DNA of 37,740 bases from an uncultured Collinsella sp. (GCA_938023705.1 CALJDJ010000056.1:1-37740); one strand, 5' to 3'; positions 16,445 to 24,163 are shown, numbered from the stretch's first letter. Program-made: numbers and translations. Notes: generated by a model from the sequence alone, not told the origin.

Positions 16445-18460
16445 ATGGTAAAGATTCGAGAGAAGCAAACCGAGCAGCTCGAGAAGGCTGCCTCCAAGGG
16501 GCTCAAGCTCGGTGGCTGGAAGAAGATGACGCTGTCTTCTAAGATTGCCGCCGTCGTGCTGGTGCTGGTCGCCCTGACTGCGATTCTGGCGCCCCTTCTT
16601 GCCCCCTATAGCCCGGTCGAGATCTTTACGGCTCGCCAGGCTCCCGGCAACGGATTTATCTTCGGTACCGACGATAAGGGTCGCGATATTCTGTCGCGTA
16701 TGCTCTACGGTGGTCGTTACTCGCTGATTATCGGCTTTGGCGCCACTGCCATGGCTCTGGTCTGCGGCTCGGTCGTGGGCGCCCTTGCAGCGGTTTCGCG
16801 CAAGGCCGTCTCCGAGACGATCATGCGTATCTTGGACATCATCATGTCCATCCCGGGCATCGCCCTCGCGGCCGTCTTCGTCTCCATCCTGGGCAACTCC
16901 GTGCCGTCGATCATCTTCGCCATCGGCTTTATGTACACTCCGCAGATTGCCCGTATCGTGCGCGCCAACATCGTGTCCGAGTACGGCGAGGACTATGTCC
17001 GCGCGGTCATCGTTTCCGGCGCCAAGGCTCCGTGGATTTTAATCAAGCATGTTCTGCGTAACTGCATCGCCCCGATCATGGTCTTCACCGTTACCCTAGT
17101 CGCCGACGCCATCATCTTCGAGGCTTCGCTGACCTTCATCGGCGCTGGTATCCAGGAGCCCACCGCTACCTGGGGCAACATCCTCGCCGACGCCCGCGGC
17201 GGCGTGCTCGCCGGCCGTTGGTGGCAGGCGTTGTTCCCGGGCCTGGCCATCATGATCACCTGCCTGGCGCTCAACATCCTCTCCGAGGGCATTACCGACG
17301 CCATGGCCGCTGCTCCCTCCGCCGCCCTGGATCCGACCGATTCCTCCAAGCGCCGCGAGGCCGACCTGCTGGTCTCCGACCCCGTTCGCGCCTACAAGGA
17401 GCAGGCCCAGTCCCTCTCCGCTCGCCTTGGCGCCCTGCGCGATGTCGAGCTCAAGCGTGACGATCGCCATGTGCCCGACGAGTCTGTCGAACCGATTCTC
17501 TCGGTCCGTGACTTCTGCATTCAGTTTGAGCATCACGGTGATATCAACGTCGTCGACCATGTCAACTTTGACGTCCGTCCTGGTCAGACCATGGGCCTGG
17601 TGGGCGAGTCCGGTTGCGGTAAGTCCATCACCACGCTGGCCATCATGGGCCTGACCGACGACGATGAGCACCTTTCCGGCGAGGTCCTCTGGGAGGGCCG
17701 CGACCTGCTCAAGATGAGTAAGAAGGAGTGGTTCGGCCTGCGCGGTACCGATATCGCTATGGTCTATCAGGACGCCCTGTCCTCGCTCAATCCCTCCATG
17801 CTCATCTCTGCCCAGATGAAGCAGCTCACCAAGCGTGGCGGCACCCGTAGCGCCGAGGAGCTCCTGGAGCTCGTGGGCCTCGACCCCAAGCGTACGCTCG
17901 AGAGCTATCCGCACGAGCTTTCCGGTGGTCAGCGTCAGCGCGTTCTGATTGCTATGGCCCTTACCCGCGACCCCAAGCTGGTCATCTGCGACGAGCCCAC
18001 GACCGCCCTGGACGTTACCGTCCAGAAGCAGGTCATCAAGCTGCTCAACGACCTTCAGGCCAAGCTCGGCTTTGCCATGATCTTCGTCTCGCATGACCTG
18101 GCGCTGGTCGCCGAGGTCGCCCATAACATCACGGTGATGTACGCCGGTCAGGTTATCGAGCAGGCGCCCACCAAGGAGCTGCTCACCAACCCGATCCACG
18201 AGTACACCCGCGGTCTTCTGGGTTCCGTCCTGTCCATCGAGAGCGGTTCGGGCCGCCTGCACCAGGTGCCCGGCGCCGTTCCGAGCCCGCGCGATTTCCC
18301 CAAGGGCGATCGCTTCGCGCCCCGCTCGAGCCATCCGCGTATTGGCCTGGACACCCGTCCGGTCTTCAAGCGCGTGCCCGGCACCGAGCATTTCTATTCC
18401 GAGCTCCCCGACGAGGTGCTCAAGGCAAATGGTTTGACCCCTCACGCGGAGGTGATGTAG
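16445..18460 (+). CDS. Fused ABC permease (DppC-type) and ATPase (DppD-type)
   Basis: 671 residues in one uninterrupted frame. Residues 1-300 are a DppC permease: first membrane segment about 32-55, FGTDDKGRDILSRMLYGGRYSL, and the EAA loop GEDYVRAVIVSGAKAPWILIKHVLRNCIAP. A charged linker of about 50 residues leads to an ABC ATPase: Walker A GESGCGKS near 387, Q-loop YQDALSSLNPS, signature LSGGQRQR near 492, Walker B LVICDEPTTALD near 512, switch His in VSHD. The tail reads GDRFAPRSSHPRIGLDTRP, where DppD/OppD proteins have GCxFxxRC plus two more cysteines; all are absent here. Permease-ATPase fusions of this kind occur in actinobacterial sialic-acid importers (SiaEFGI type), which fits the nan genes downstream. 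Confidence 0.93.
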   Translation: MVKIREKQTEQLEKAASKGLKLGGWKKMTLSSKIAAVVLVLVALTAILAPLLAPYSPVEIFTARQAPGNGFIFGTDDKGRDILSRMLYGGRYSLIIGFGATAMALVCGSVVGALAAVSRKAVSETIMRILDIIMSIPGIALAAVFVSILGNSVPSIIFAIGFMYTPQIARIVRANIVSEYGEDYVRAVIVSGAKAPWILIKHVLRNCIAPIMVFTVTLVADAIIFEASLTFIGAGIQEPTATWGNILADARGGVLAGRWWQALFPGLAIMITCLALNILSEGITDAMAAAPSAALDPTDSSKRREADLLVSDPVRAYKEQAQSLSARLGALRDVELKRDDRHVPDESVEPILSVRDFCIQFEHHGDINVVDHVNFDVRPGQTMGLVGESGCGKSITTLAIMGLTDDDEHLSGEVLWEGRDLLKMSKKEWFGLRGTDIAMVYQDALSSLNPSMLISAQMKQLTKRGGTRSAEELLELVGLDPKRTLESYPHELSGGQRQRVLIAMALTRDPKLVICDEPTTALDVTVQKQVIKLLNDLQAKLGFAMIFVSHDLALVAEVAHNITVMYAGQVIEQAPTKELLTNPIHEYTRGLLGSVLSIESGSGRLHQVPGAVPSPRDFPKGDRFAPRSSHPRIGLDTRPVFKRVPGTEHFYSELPDEVLKANGLTPHAEVM

Positions 18461-19288
18461 ATGAGCGAGACCGCAGTCAACGGCGTCGAGCCGATCATCT
18501 TCCTTGATGACGTCCACGTCACCTTTAGGACCCGTACCGGCTCGATTCTGCACCCTAACCTGGTTCACGCCGTCCAGGGTGTAACGATTAGGCTCATGCC
18601 CGGTCAGACGATCGGCATCGTCGGCGAGTCCGGTTGCGGTAAGTCCACCACCGCCAACGTCATGTGCGGCCTGCAGGCCCCCACGAGCGGCAAGGTCTAC
18701 TTTAAGGGCAAGGACGTTACCAAACGTACCGCCGAGGACCGTCGCCACATGGGTCGCGTCATCTCGGTCGTGTTCCAGAACCCGGCCACGGCACTCAACC
18801 CCCGCATGGTCGTTCGCGAGCAACTGCTCGACCCCATGCGCGTCCACAACCTGGGTACCGAGGCCGAGCAGGAGAAGCGCGTCAAGGAGCTCTTGGAGCT
18901 CACCGGTCTGCCCAGCTCCGCCGCCGAGGTTCTTCCCGGCCAGCTTTCGGGCGGCCAGCGCCAGCGCGTCGCAATTGCCCGTGCCCTGTCGCTGAACCCC
19001 GATGCCATCATCGCCGACGAGCCAACCTCGGCTCTGGACGTTTCGGTCCGCGCGCAGATTCTGAACCTGCTGACCGACCTTAAGAAGGAGCTCGGCCTGG
19101 CCATGGTGTTCATCAGCCATGACATCCAGACGGTCCGCTATATCTCTGACGACATCATCGTTATGAATGGCGGCAAGATCGTCGAGCAGGGCGAGGCCAA
19201 GCAGGTCTTCCAGCACCCCCAGGACCCCTACACCAAGATGCTGCTCGGCGCTGCGCCGTCGCTGCTGCATCCCAAGCTCGGCGAGTAG
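18461..19288 (+). CDS. ABC transporter ATPase, DppF/OppF type, short C-terminus
   Basis: 275 residues. The start directly follows the TAG of the fused gene and has a full-length ribosome-binding site, GGAGGTGAT, 4 bases upstream inside that gene. Walker A GESGCGKST is near 55, the Q-loop FQNPATALNPR near 105, signature LSGGQRQRVAIARALS near 163, Walker B IIADEPTSALDVSV near 184, and switch VFISHD. The chain ends at HPQDPYTKMLLGAAPSLLHPKLGE, about 50 residues short of typical OppF/DppF, so the cysteine-rich C-terminal module is absent. It should pair with the ATPase half of the preceding fusion to power the importer. Confidence 0.92.
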   Translation: MSETAVNGVEPIIFLDDVHVTFRTRTGSILHPNLVHAVQGVTIRLMPGQTIGIVGESGCGKSTTANVMCGLQAPTSGKVYFKGKDVTKRTAEDRRHMGRVISVVFQNPATALNPRMVVREQLLDPMRVHNLGTEAEQEKRVKELLELTGLPSSAAEVLPGQLSGGQRQRVAIARALSLNPDAIIADEPTSALDVSVRAQILNLLTDLKKELGLAMVFISHDIQTVRYISDDIIVMNGGKIVEQGEAKQVFQHPQDPYTKMLLGAAPSLLHPKLGE

Positions 19289-19304
19289 CCTCGCTTTCCC
19301 TCCC

Positions 19305-19332
19305 GTGCGCCCGGTTCCCTTGCCGGGCGCAC
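19305..19332 (+). terminator. Stem-loop between the ABC genes and the esterase pair
   Basis: The arms GTGCGCCCGG (19305-19314) and CCGGGCGCAC (19323-19332) are a perfect 10-bp stem with an 8-base loop. No T tract follows (CTCCGTTGCG), so it is more likely a pause, partial terminator or mRNA-end stabiliser than a full stop. Confidence 0.5.
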
Positions 19333-19368
19333 CTCCGTTGCGATTTCGAAAGGTTGGGTTCACGAGCC

Positions 19369-20346
19369 ATGCCAAGTGCTCAGGAGCTACAACATCAATT
19401 TGGTGAATATCGAGGCGCCATGCCCCGTCCATCAGATTTCGATCTCTTTTGGAAGGATCGCATGGCCGAGGCCGACGCGGTCGGGCTTGACTATGCGATC
19501 GAGACGGCATCGGTCACAGATGCCGTGACCTGCCAGCTTTTCGACCTCTGGTATACCGGCATGTGTGGCGCTCGCCTGCATGCCAAGTACCTTAAACCCG
19601 TCTCGGACGAGCCCGTGCCATTGGTACTTCAGTTCCATGGATATCCGGGTGCAAGCCGCAGCTGGTTTGAGCAGGCGTCGTTTGCGGGCATGGGCATGGC
19701 ACTCATCGCCCTCGACTGCCCCGGTCAAGGAGGTCCCTCCGAGGACATTGGTGGATTTGAGGGCACAACGGTCGCGGGCCATATCGTCGCCGGTATCGAC
19801 GGCGACCCGGCCAACCTCTACTATGTCCGCTTGCACCAAGATATTCGCATCCTGTGTCGCATCGTTCGCGAGCTCGAGGGCATCAATCTTGCCCGTGTGT
19901 TTGTGAACGGCGCGTCGCAGGGCGGCGGTTTGGGCATTGCGACCTGTGCACTTAACAGCGAGCTTATCAATCGCGCCGCCATCCTCTATCCCTTCCTGTC
20001 GGATTTCCGCCTGGTCTGGGACTTGGATGCCGACGACATTGCCTACGAGGGCCTGCGCTATTGGTCTCGCTGGTTTGACGAGGACTCGACTCGTATCGAC
20101 GAAGCCTATGCCAAGCTGGCGTACTTCGATTCCAAGAACTTTGCCCCTATGGTCAAATGCCCCGTGCTGTTTGGCACCGGCACAGCCGATACCGTCTGTC
20201 CGCCAGCGACGCAGTTTGCGGTCTATAACAACCTGACCTGTGAAAAGCGTCATGAGTTCTTTGAAGGCTTTGGCCACGAGGAGATTCAGGATTTTGACGA
20301 TCTGATCATTCCGTTTTTCTGCAAGGGAGGGGAGGCTCATGTCTAA
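19369..20346 (+). CDS. CE7-family acetyl esterase (acetylxylan esterase / cephalosporin-C deacetylase type)
   Basis: 325 residues from the ATG at 19369; a TTG 15 bases upstream directly abuts AAAGG and is a less likely start. The alpha/beta-hydrolase has the CE7 layout: HGYPGASRSW (oxyanion region), DCPGQGGPSED (the RGQ-type motif), nucleophile elbow NGASQGGG with Ser183, GTGTADTVCPP with Asp274, and FEGFGHEE with His303. The Asp and His numbers coincide with those of Thermotoga maritima CE7 esterase. There is no signal peptide, so it is cytoplasmic. CE7 enzymes remove O-acetyl groups from small sugars. Between a putative sialic-acid importer and nanA, a role in de-O-acetylating imported sialic acids is plausible but inferred. 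Its stop overlaps the next gene by 8 bases. Confidence 0.85.
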   Translation: MPSAQELQHQFGEYRGAMPRPSDFDLFWKDRMAEADAVGLDYAIETASVTDAVTCQLFDLWYTGMCGARLHAKYLKPVSDEPVPLVLQFHGYPGASRSWFEQASFAGMGMALIALDCPGQGGPSEDIGGFEGTTVAGHIVAGIDGDPANLYYVRLHQDIRILCRIVRELEGINLARVFVNGASQGGGLGIATCALNSELINRAAILYPFLSDFRLVWDLDADDIAYEGLRYWSRWFDEDSTRIDEAYAKLAYFDSKNFAPMVKCPVLFGTGTADTVCPPATQFAVYNNLTCEKRHEFFEGFGHEEIQDFDDLIIPFFCKGGEAHV

Positions 20347-21190
20347 GTGCGAGAGCAATGTCGGCGAGCTGATTGTCCCCGACCTTGTGGGGATTCCCGG
20401 GACGGTTTCGTCAAGGCTCTCTGAATATCGGGACTGGCACGGTGATGTTCAGGCAGATGTTTCTGATTTGGAGACATGTGCTATGAATCTTGAGATTCAA
20501 GGCCTGGCCATTACGGCGATCGATTTCGCCAATCCGTATGCCCGCTACTCCGAGGTTTCCTTTGAGCTTGGTGGCGATGTGGTCCACGCACGTTTGATCG
20601 AGCCTGCCGGTCGCGCCCGAGCATCCGAGCTTGTGCCGCTATGTCTGATGTTTCACGACATCGACCGACCCGTGCGGGGATGGCATCACATGACGAGGTT
20701 TGCGGCCATGGGATATGCCGTGCTTGCGCTGGACGATGAGGCGATTGGACCCAGCGATCTGCGGCAGGGGATTACCTCGCCTGCTTTTGTCAGGCGCGTC
20801 CGTTGGGGCTGCGCGTTGGCGGAGGTCGCGCGCAATCTTGATGGCATGGACCCCGACCGCATCTTTGCATGGGGCGAGGGTCTTGGCGGCGGAGTCGCGC
20901 TGGCGGTTTCTGCTCTGGACGAGCGGGGCCTCGCCCGCACGGCGGTTGCCAATCCGCTTCCTGGCGGCCTCGAGGTGCTGTCGTCTCGGGTGCGCGGATC
21001 GGTGCTCATGGGCACATCGCTTATGGATACCGTGAGCGATCCCAAGGATCAGTTTGCCGTATTCAACGGTCTTGAGTGTGACCGGAGGCATATCATCTAT
21101 GCAAAATACGCTCACGAGCGCATCAATGCGTTCGAAAACGAAGTCGTAGACTTTTTTAACCAAACGTTCCACTCGTGTTCTTTGGCCTAG
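20339..21190 (+). CDS. CE7 esterase paralogue lacking the catalytic serine
   Basis: 283 residues. The ATG lies inside the end of the esterase gene (overlap ATGTCTAA, 8 bases), and GGGAGGGGAGG is just upstream, so the two are translationally coupled. The fold matches the preceding esterase: LVPLCLMFHDIDRPVRGWHHMTRFAAMGYAVLALDD, then MGTSLMDTVSDPKDQFAVFNGL with Asp230 and KYAHERI with His259. Asp and His are 29 residues apart, exactly as in the active neighbour. The nucleophile elbow reads WGEGLGGG, so Gly181 replaces Ser. The segment between elbow and Asp is about 42 residues shorter. The frame is intact, so this looks like a maintained non-catalytic partner or binding subunit rather than a decaying gene; its function is unknown. 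Confidence 0.8.
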   Translation: MSKCESNVGELIVPDLVGIPGTVSSRLSEYRDWHGDVQADVSDLETCAMNLEIQGLAITAIDFANPYARYSEVSFELGGDVVHARLIEPAGRARASELVPLCLMFHDIDRPVRGWHHMTRFAAMGYAVLALDDEAIGPSDLRQGITSPAFVRRVRWGCALAEVARNLDGMDPDRIFAWGEGLGGGVALAVSALDERGLARTAVANPLPGGLEVLSSRVRGSVLMGTSLMDTVSDPKDQFAVFNGLECDRRHIIYAKYAHERINAFENEVVDFFNQTFHSCSLA

Positions 21191-21258
21191 ACGGCCTGGA
21201 CACTGCCAACAAGAGTGGGTGGCATAGGGCCGCCCGCCAGACAACTAAGGAGATTCTT

Positions 21259-22179
21259 GTGGCAACTCAGAAATTCACCGGCGTTATCCCTCCCGTCGTT
21301 GTTCCCGATACCGAAGATCACCAGCTCGATGTTGCCTCCTTTGAGCGCAGCATCAACCGCATGATCGATGCCGGCGTCGATGGCCTGTTCTTCTTGGGCT
21401 CTTCGGGTGAGGTCGTTTTCTCCACCGACGAGCGTCGTCGCCAGATCATCGCCGAGGCCGTCCGCATCGTCGACCACCGCGTGCCTGTTCTGGTCGGCAT
21501 CATCGATACCGAGACCGAGCGCATGATTGAGCACGGCAAGGTCGCTCAGGAGCTGGGCGCCGATGCCCTCGTCGCCACCTGCCCGTTCTATGCCCTGCAG
21601 GGCATGACCGAGGTCGAGGAGCACTTCCGCATCCTGCACGAGGAGCTTGACCTGCCCATCTTTGCCTATGATATCCCCGTCTGCGTTCACACCAAGCTCC
21701 CCTGGAAGCTCCTTGCCAAGCTCGGCGCCGAGGGCGTCCTTGCTGGCGTCAAGGATTCCTCGGGTGATGACATCTCGTTCCGCTACCTCGTTCAGGAGAA
21801 CGAGAAGAACGGCCATCCGATGAGCATCCTCACCGGCCACGAGGTTGTTGTCGACGGCGCTTACCTCGGTGGCGCCGACGGCTCTGTCCCGGGTCTCGCC
21901 AACGTTGAGCCCGAGGGCTACGTTCGTCAGTGGAAGGCCGCTCAGGCTGGTGACTGGGCTACCGTCAAGGCCGAGCAGGATCGCCTCAATGAGATTTCGC
22001 ACATCTGGGATGTCACCTCGGGCGTCCAGGGCTATGCCGGTGGCGTCGGCGCCTTCAAGACCGCTATGAACCTCATGGGTATCTTCGACAGCCCGACCAT
22101 GCCGCGCCCGGTGAAGGCCATGACCGGCGAGAACGTCGAGGCTATTAGGAAGGTCCTCCAGGACAACGGCCTCCTGTAA
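21259..22179 (+). CDS. nanA: N-acetylneuraminate lyase-type aldolase (DapA/NanA family)
   Basis: 306 residues from the GTG at 21259, preceded by AAGGAG at 6 bases; upstream in-frame starts lack a site. It is a class I aldolase barrel of the DHDPS/NAL family: GVDGLFFLGSSGEVV (GSSGE at 47-51), FAYDIPV with the catalytic Tyr at 137 and GVKDSSGD with the Schiff-base Lys at 165. These numbers equal those of E. coli NanA rather than DapA (133/161). The substrate loop reads TGHEVVVDGAYLGGADG, where E. coli NanA has Gly-Tyr-Asp-Glu, so specificity is not certain. Expected reaction: N-acetylneuraminate to N-acetylmannosamine plus pyruvate. The ROK kinase and NanE directly downstream support NanA; the alternative is another DapA-family lyase. 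Confidence 0.78.
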   Translation: MATQKFTGVIPPVVVPDTEDHQLDVASFERSINRMIDAGVDGLFFLGSSGEVVFSTDERRRQIIAEAVRIVDHRVPVLVGIIDTETERMIEHGKVAQELGADALVATCPFYALQGMTEVEEHFRILHEELDLPIFAYDIPVCVHTKLPWKLLAKLGAEGVLAGVKDSSGDDISFRYLVQENEKNGHPMSILTGHEVVVDGAYLGGADGSVPGLANVEPEGYVRQWKAAQAGDWATVKAEQDRLNEISHIWDVTSGVQGYAGGVGAFKTAMNLMGIFDSPTMPRPVKAMTGENVEAIRKVLQDNGLL

Positions 22180-22210
22180 AGCTTTCCCAGGCACCCGACC
22201 TCGCCGTTCA

Positions 22211-22252
22211 ACCGTGTGGCCATGACTATTAGGTCAATGGCCACACGGTTTC
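22211..22252 (+). terminator. Strong hairpin after nanA
   Basis: The arms ACCGTGTGGCCAT (22211-22223) and ATGGCCACACGGT (22237-22249) form a perfect 13-bp stem. The loop can add a GAC/GTC pair set, and TTCTC follows. It is the longest perfect hairpin in the window. It probably ends or reduces the transcript from the ABC/esterase/nanA genes before nanK. Confidence 0.7.
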
Positions 22253-22351
22253 TCGGCGATCTTGGGCACCAGGAAAACCTTTACTGCGCTGTGACGGCTA
22301 GCCTGACGGCGCATTTCCTATAGTTGTTTTTTATCTCCGAAGGAGAGCGAC

Positions 22352-23317
22352 ATGGAGAACAAGTACGTCTGTTCTGTCGATATCGGCGGAACTAAGATCG
22401 CGACTGCCATCATGGAGTACCCGGCTGACGGTAGTGTGCCCCATCCCGTTTTTGAGGCCGAGGTTCCCACCGAGGCCCAAGAGGGCGGCGAGGCCGTCTT
22501 CCAGCGTATCGAGGCGTCCATCAAGGCTGCTCTCGAGGCGAATCCCGATGTCGAGGTCCTTGGCGTCGGTATCGGTGCCGCCGGCGTCGTCGATCCCAAG
22601 ACGGGCGCCATCGCGTATGCCAATGAGATCATGCCCGGCTGGTCCGGCGTTCAGTTGGGGCCGCGTCTGCGCGAGGATCTCGGTCTTCCCGTTGCCGTTG
22701 TAGGCGACGTGCAAGCTCATGCTCTGGGCGAGGCCCACTGGGGCGTCGGCAAGGGCAAGTTCTCCGTCTTGTGTCTTGGCATCGGTACGGGCATCGGCGG
22801 CGCATATGTCGAGAACGGCCGCGTGATGCAGGGCTTCCATGGTGCTGCTGGCCATATGGGCCACATCGAGTGCTCGGCTGCCGCCGGCATTCCCTGCGCC
22901 TGCGGGCGTTCCGGCCATCTGGAGTCGGTTGCTTCGGGCACTTCCATTGGTCGTATGTACGATGAGCGCTTTGGCCGTGTCGACCCCAGCCGTCCTTCGG
23001 TCGGTCGCGATGTGAACGACCTGTGCCGTGCAGGCGACGCAAAGGCGACCGAGGTCATCCATGATGCCGGCTTTGCGTTGGGTGCCAGCTTGGGCTCGCT
23101 CGCTAACATCCTGGACCCTGAGGTTATCGTGCTTTCGGGCGGCGTGATTCACCAAGGTCCCGATTGGCGTTCGCAGACGTGGAAGGATTCGGTGCACGAG
23201 GGCTATGCCAGCCAGGCGCTCGATCCGCTTCAGGACACGCCGATCCTCATCGGTTCTCTGGAGGGCGATGCTCCGCTCATCGGTGCCGCTGAGCATCTTC
23301 TTGCCTCGTTGAAGTAA
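22352..23317 (+). CDS. nanK: ROK-family sugar kinase, probable N-acetylmannosamine kinase
   Basis: 321 residues, start with GAAGGAGAGCGAC upstream. The N-terminal phosphate loop reads CSVDIGGTKIATAIME. LGVGIGAAGVVDPKTG and GDVQAHALGEAHWGVGKG hold the catalytic Asp region, and LGIGTGIGGAYVENG is the phosphate-2 motif. The zinc region reads GHMGHIECSAAAGIPCACGRSGHLESVASG: the usual CxCGxxGCxE is CACGRSGHLE, with His in place of the third Cys. ROK kinases phosphorylate glucose, N-acetylglucosamine or N-acetylmannosamine. nanA upstream and nanE downstream make ManNAc the likely substrate, giving ManNAc-6-P. It is preceded by a strong hairpin, so it may have its own promoter (a TATAGT lies at 22319-22324, with no clear -35). 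Confidence 0.85.
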   Translation: MENKYVCSVDIGGTKIATAIMEYPADGSVPHPVFEAEVPTEAQEGGEAVFQRIEASIKAALEANPDVEVLGVGIGAAGVVDPKTGAIAYANEIMPGWSGVQLGPRLREDLGLPVAVVGDVQAHALGEAHWGVGKGKFSVLCLGIGTGIGGAYVENGRVMQGFHGAAGHMGHIECSAAAGIPCACGRSGHLESVASGTSIGRMYDERFGRVDPSRPSVGRDVNDLCRAGDAKATEVIHDAGFALGASLGSLANILDPEVIVLSGGVIHQGPDWRSQTWKDSVHEGYASQALDPLQDTPILIGSLEGDAPLIGAAEHLLASLK

Positions 23318-23333
23318 ACGTATCTGCTGTAGG

Positions 23334-23364
23334 AGCCTCCCGAGACAACACGCCTCGGGAGGCT
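23334..23364 (+). terminator. Stem-loop between nanK and nanE
   Basis: The arms AGCCTCCCGAG (23334-23344) and CTCGGGAGGCT (23354-23364) are a perfect 11-bp stem with a 9-base loop, followed by GTTCTG. No T tract is present. As nanE starts 24 bases later, it is more likely an attenuating or processing structure than a full terminator. Confidence 0.5.
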
Positions 23365-23387
23365 GTTCTGAGAAAGGTTGCAGCCTT

Positions 23388-24074
23388 ATGACCGTCGATC
23401 CTTTGATTCAATCCCTGAAGGGCAAGCTCGTCGTGAGCGTTCAGGCGTATATGGGCGAGCCGCTTCGTACGCCCGAGACCATGGCTCAAATGTCTCGCGC
23501 TTGCGAGCTTGGCGGCGCCGCCGCCATTCGCTGTCAGGGCCTTGCCGACATTGCCGCCATTAAGGGTCGCTGTGAGGTTCCTGTTATCGGCCTGTGGAAG
23601 GATGGGCACGAGGGCGTTTACATCACGCCGACGCTGCGTCACGCTCGCGCCTGCGTTGCCGCGGGTGCCGATATCGTGGCGATCGATGCCACCGATCGTC
23701 CGCGTCCCGATGGCAAGACCGTCGAGGACACCTTCCGTCCGCTGCACGAGGAGGGTGTGCTCCTGATGGCGGATTGTGCCACCATCGAGGACATTCGCCG
23801 TGCGGTTGATATGGGCTTCGACCTTGTATCCACCACGCTTTCTCATGGTGTCGCCGCCATCGACTGCACCATGGCCGATGGCCCCGATCTGCCGCTCCTG
23901 CGTCAGGCGACCGAGGAATTTCCCGGTCTTCCCATCATCTGCGAGGGCCGCGTTCACACGCCCGAGGAGGCTCGCGCCGCGATCGATGCGGGCGCCTGGG
24001 CCGTTGTCGTCGGCACCGCCATCACGCACCCCACGAGTATTACGAGTTGGTTCAAGGCTGCGCTTGAGGCGTAA
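23388..24074 (+). CDS. nanE: N-acetylmannosamine-6-phosphate 2-epimerase
   Basis: 228 residues, the usual NanE length. It is a TIM-barrel protein with the family sequence run: LIQSLKGKLVVSVQAYMGEPL at the N-terminus, AAIRCQGLADIAAIKGRCEVPVIGLWK with the catalytic-region lysines, VYITPTLRHARACVAAGADIVAIDATDRPRPDG, and MGFDLVSTTLSHG followed by EGRVHTPEEARAAIDAGAWAVVVGTAITHP, the phosphate-binding end. It converts ManNAc-6-P to GlcNAc-6-P in sialic-acid catabolism. This is the most diagnostic nan gene of the locus. The next enzymes (NagA, NagB) are not in the window. Confidence 0.94.
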   Translation: MTVDPLIQSLKGKLVVSVQAYMGEPLRTPETMAQMSRACELGGAAAIRCQGLADIAAIKGRCEVPVIGLWKDGHEGVYITPTLRHARACVAAGADIVAIDATDRPRPDGKTVEDTFRPLHEEGVLLMADCATIEDIRRAVDMGFDLVSTTLSHGVAAIDCTMADGPDLPLLRQATEEFPGLPIICEGRVHTPEEARAAIDAGAWAVVVGTAITHPTSITSWFKAALEA

Positions 24075-24101
24075 GACAGGCCTCGTATCCGCTCGGGGCG
24101 G

Positions 24102-24107
24102 TATACT
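24102..24107 (+). promoter_or_regulatory. Candidate -10 element upstream of rapZ
   Basis: TATACT in GCGGTATACTC is a good -10 but has no clear -35. If used, transcription would start about 12 bases before the terminator hairpin at 24126, making the hairpin a leader attenuator for rapZ-whiA. Confidence 0.3.
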
Positions 24108-24125
24108 CAATATAGGCAATTGACC

Positions 24126-24163
24126 GCGCGGGATCCGGGTTGCTGGGTCCCGCGCTTGTTTTT
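24126..24163 (+). terminator. Intrinsic terminator directly before the rapZ ribosome-binding site
   Basis: The arms GCGCGGGA (24126-24133) and TCCCGCGC (24148-24155) form a perfect 8-bp GC-rich stem with a 14-base loop, followed by TTGTTTTT (24156-24163). This is among the most classical terminators of the window. The T tract is followed immediately by AGGAGG (24164-24169), the rapZ ribosome-binding site, so no promoter can fit between terminator and gene. Confidence 0.8.

Noticed and set aside
19354..19368. TTG start extending the CE7 esterase by five residues
   Set aside because: The AAAGG directly abuts the TTG, leaving no spacing; the ATG at 19369 is preferred, although its own site is also weak.
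17096..19510. Minus-strand open frame of 804 codons opposite the ABC genes
   Set aside because: Antisense shadow of the fusion and ATPase genes; no domain, no ribosome-binding site.
20339..21190. Second CE7 gene as a decaying pseudogene
   Set aside because: The frame is intact, translation is coupled, and Asp and His remain at conserved spacing; only the nucleophile and one segment are lost, which favours a retained pseudoenzyme.
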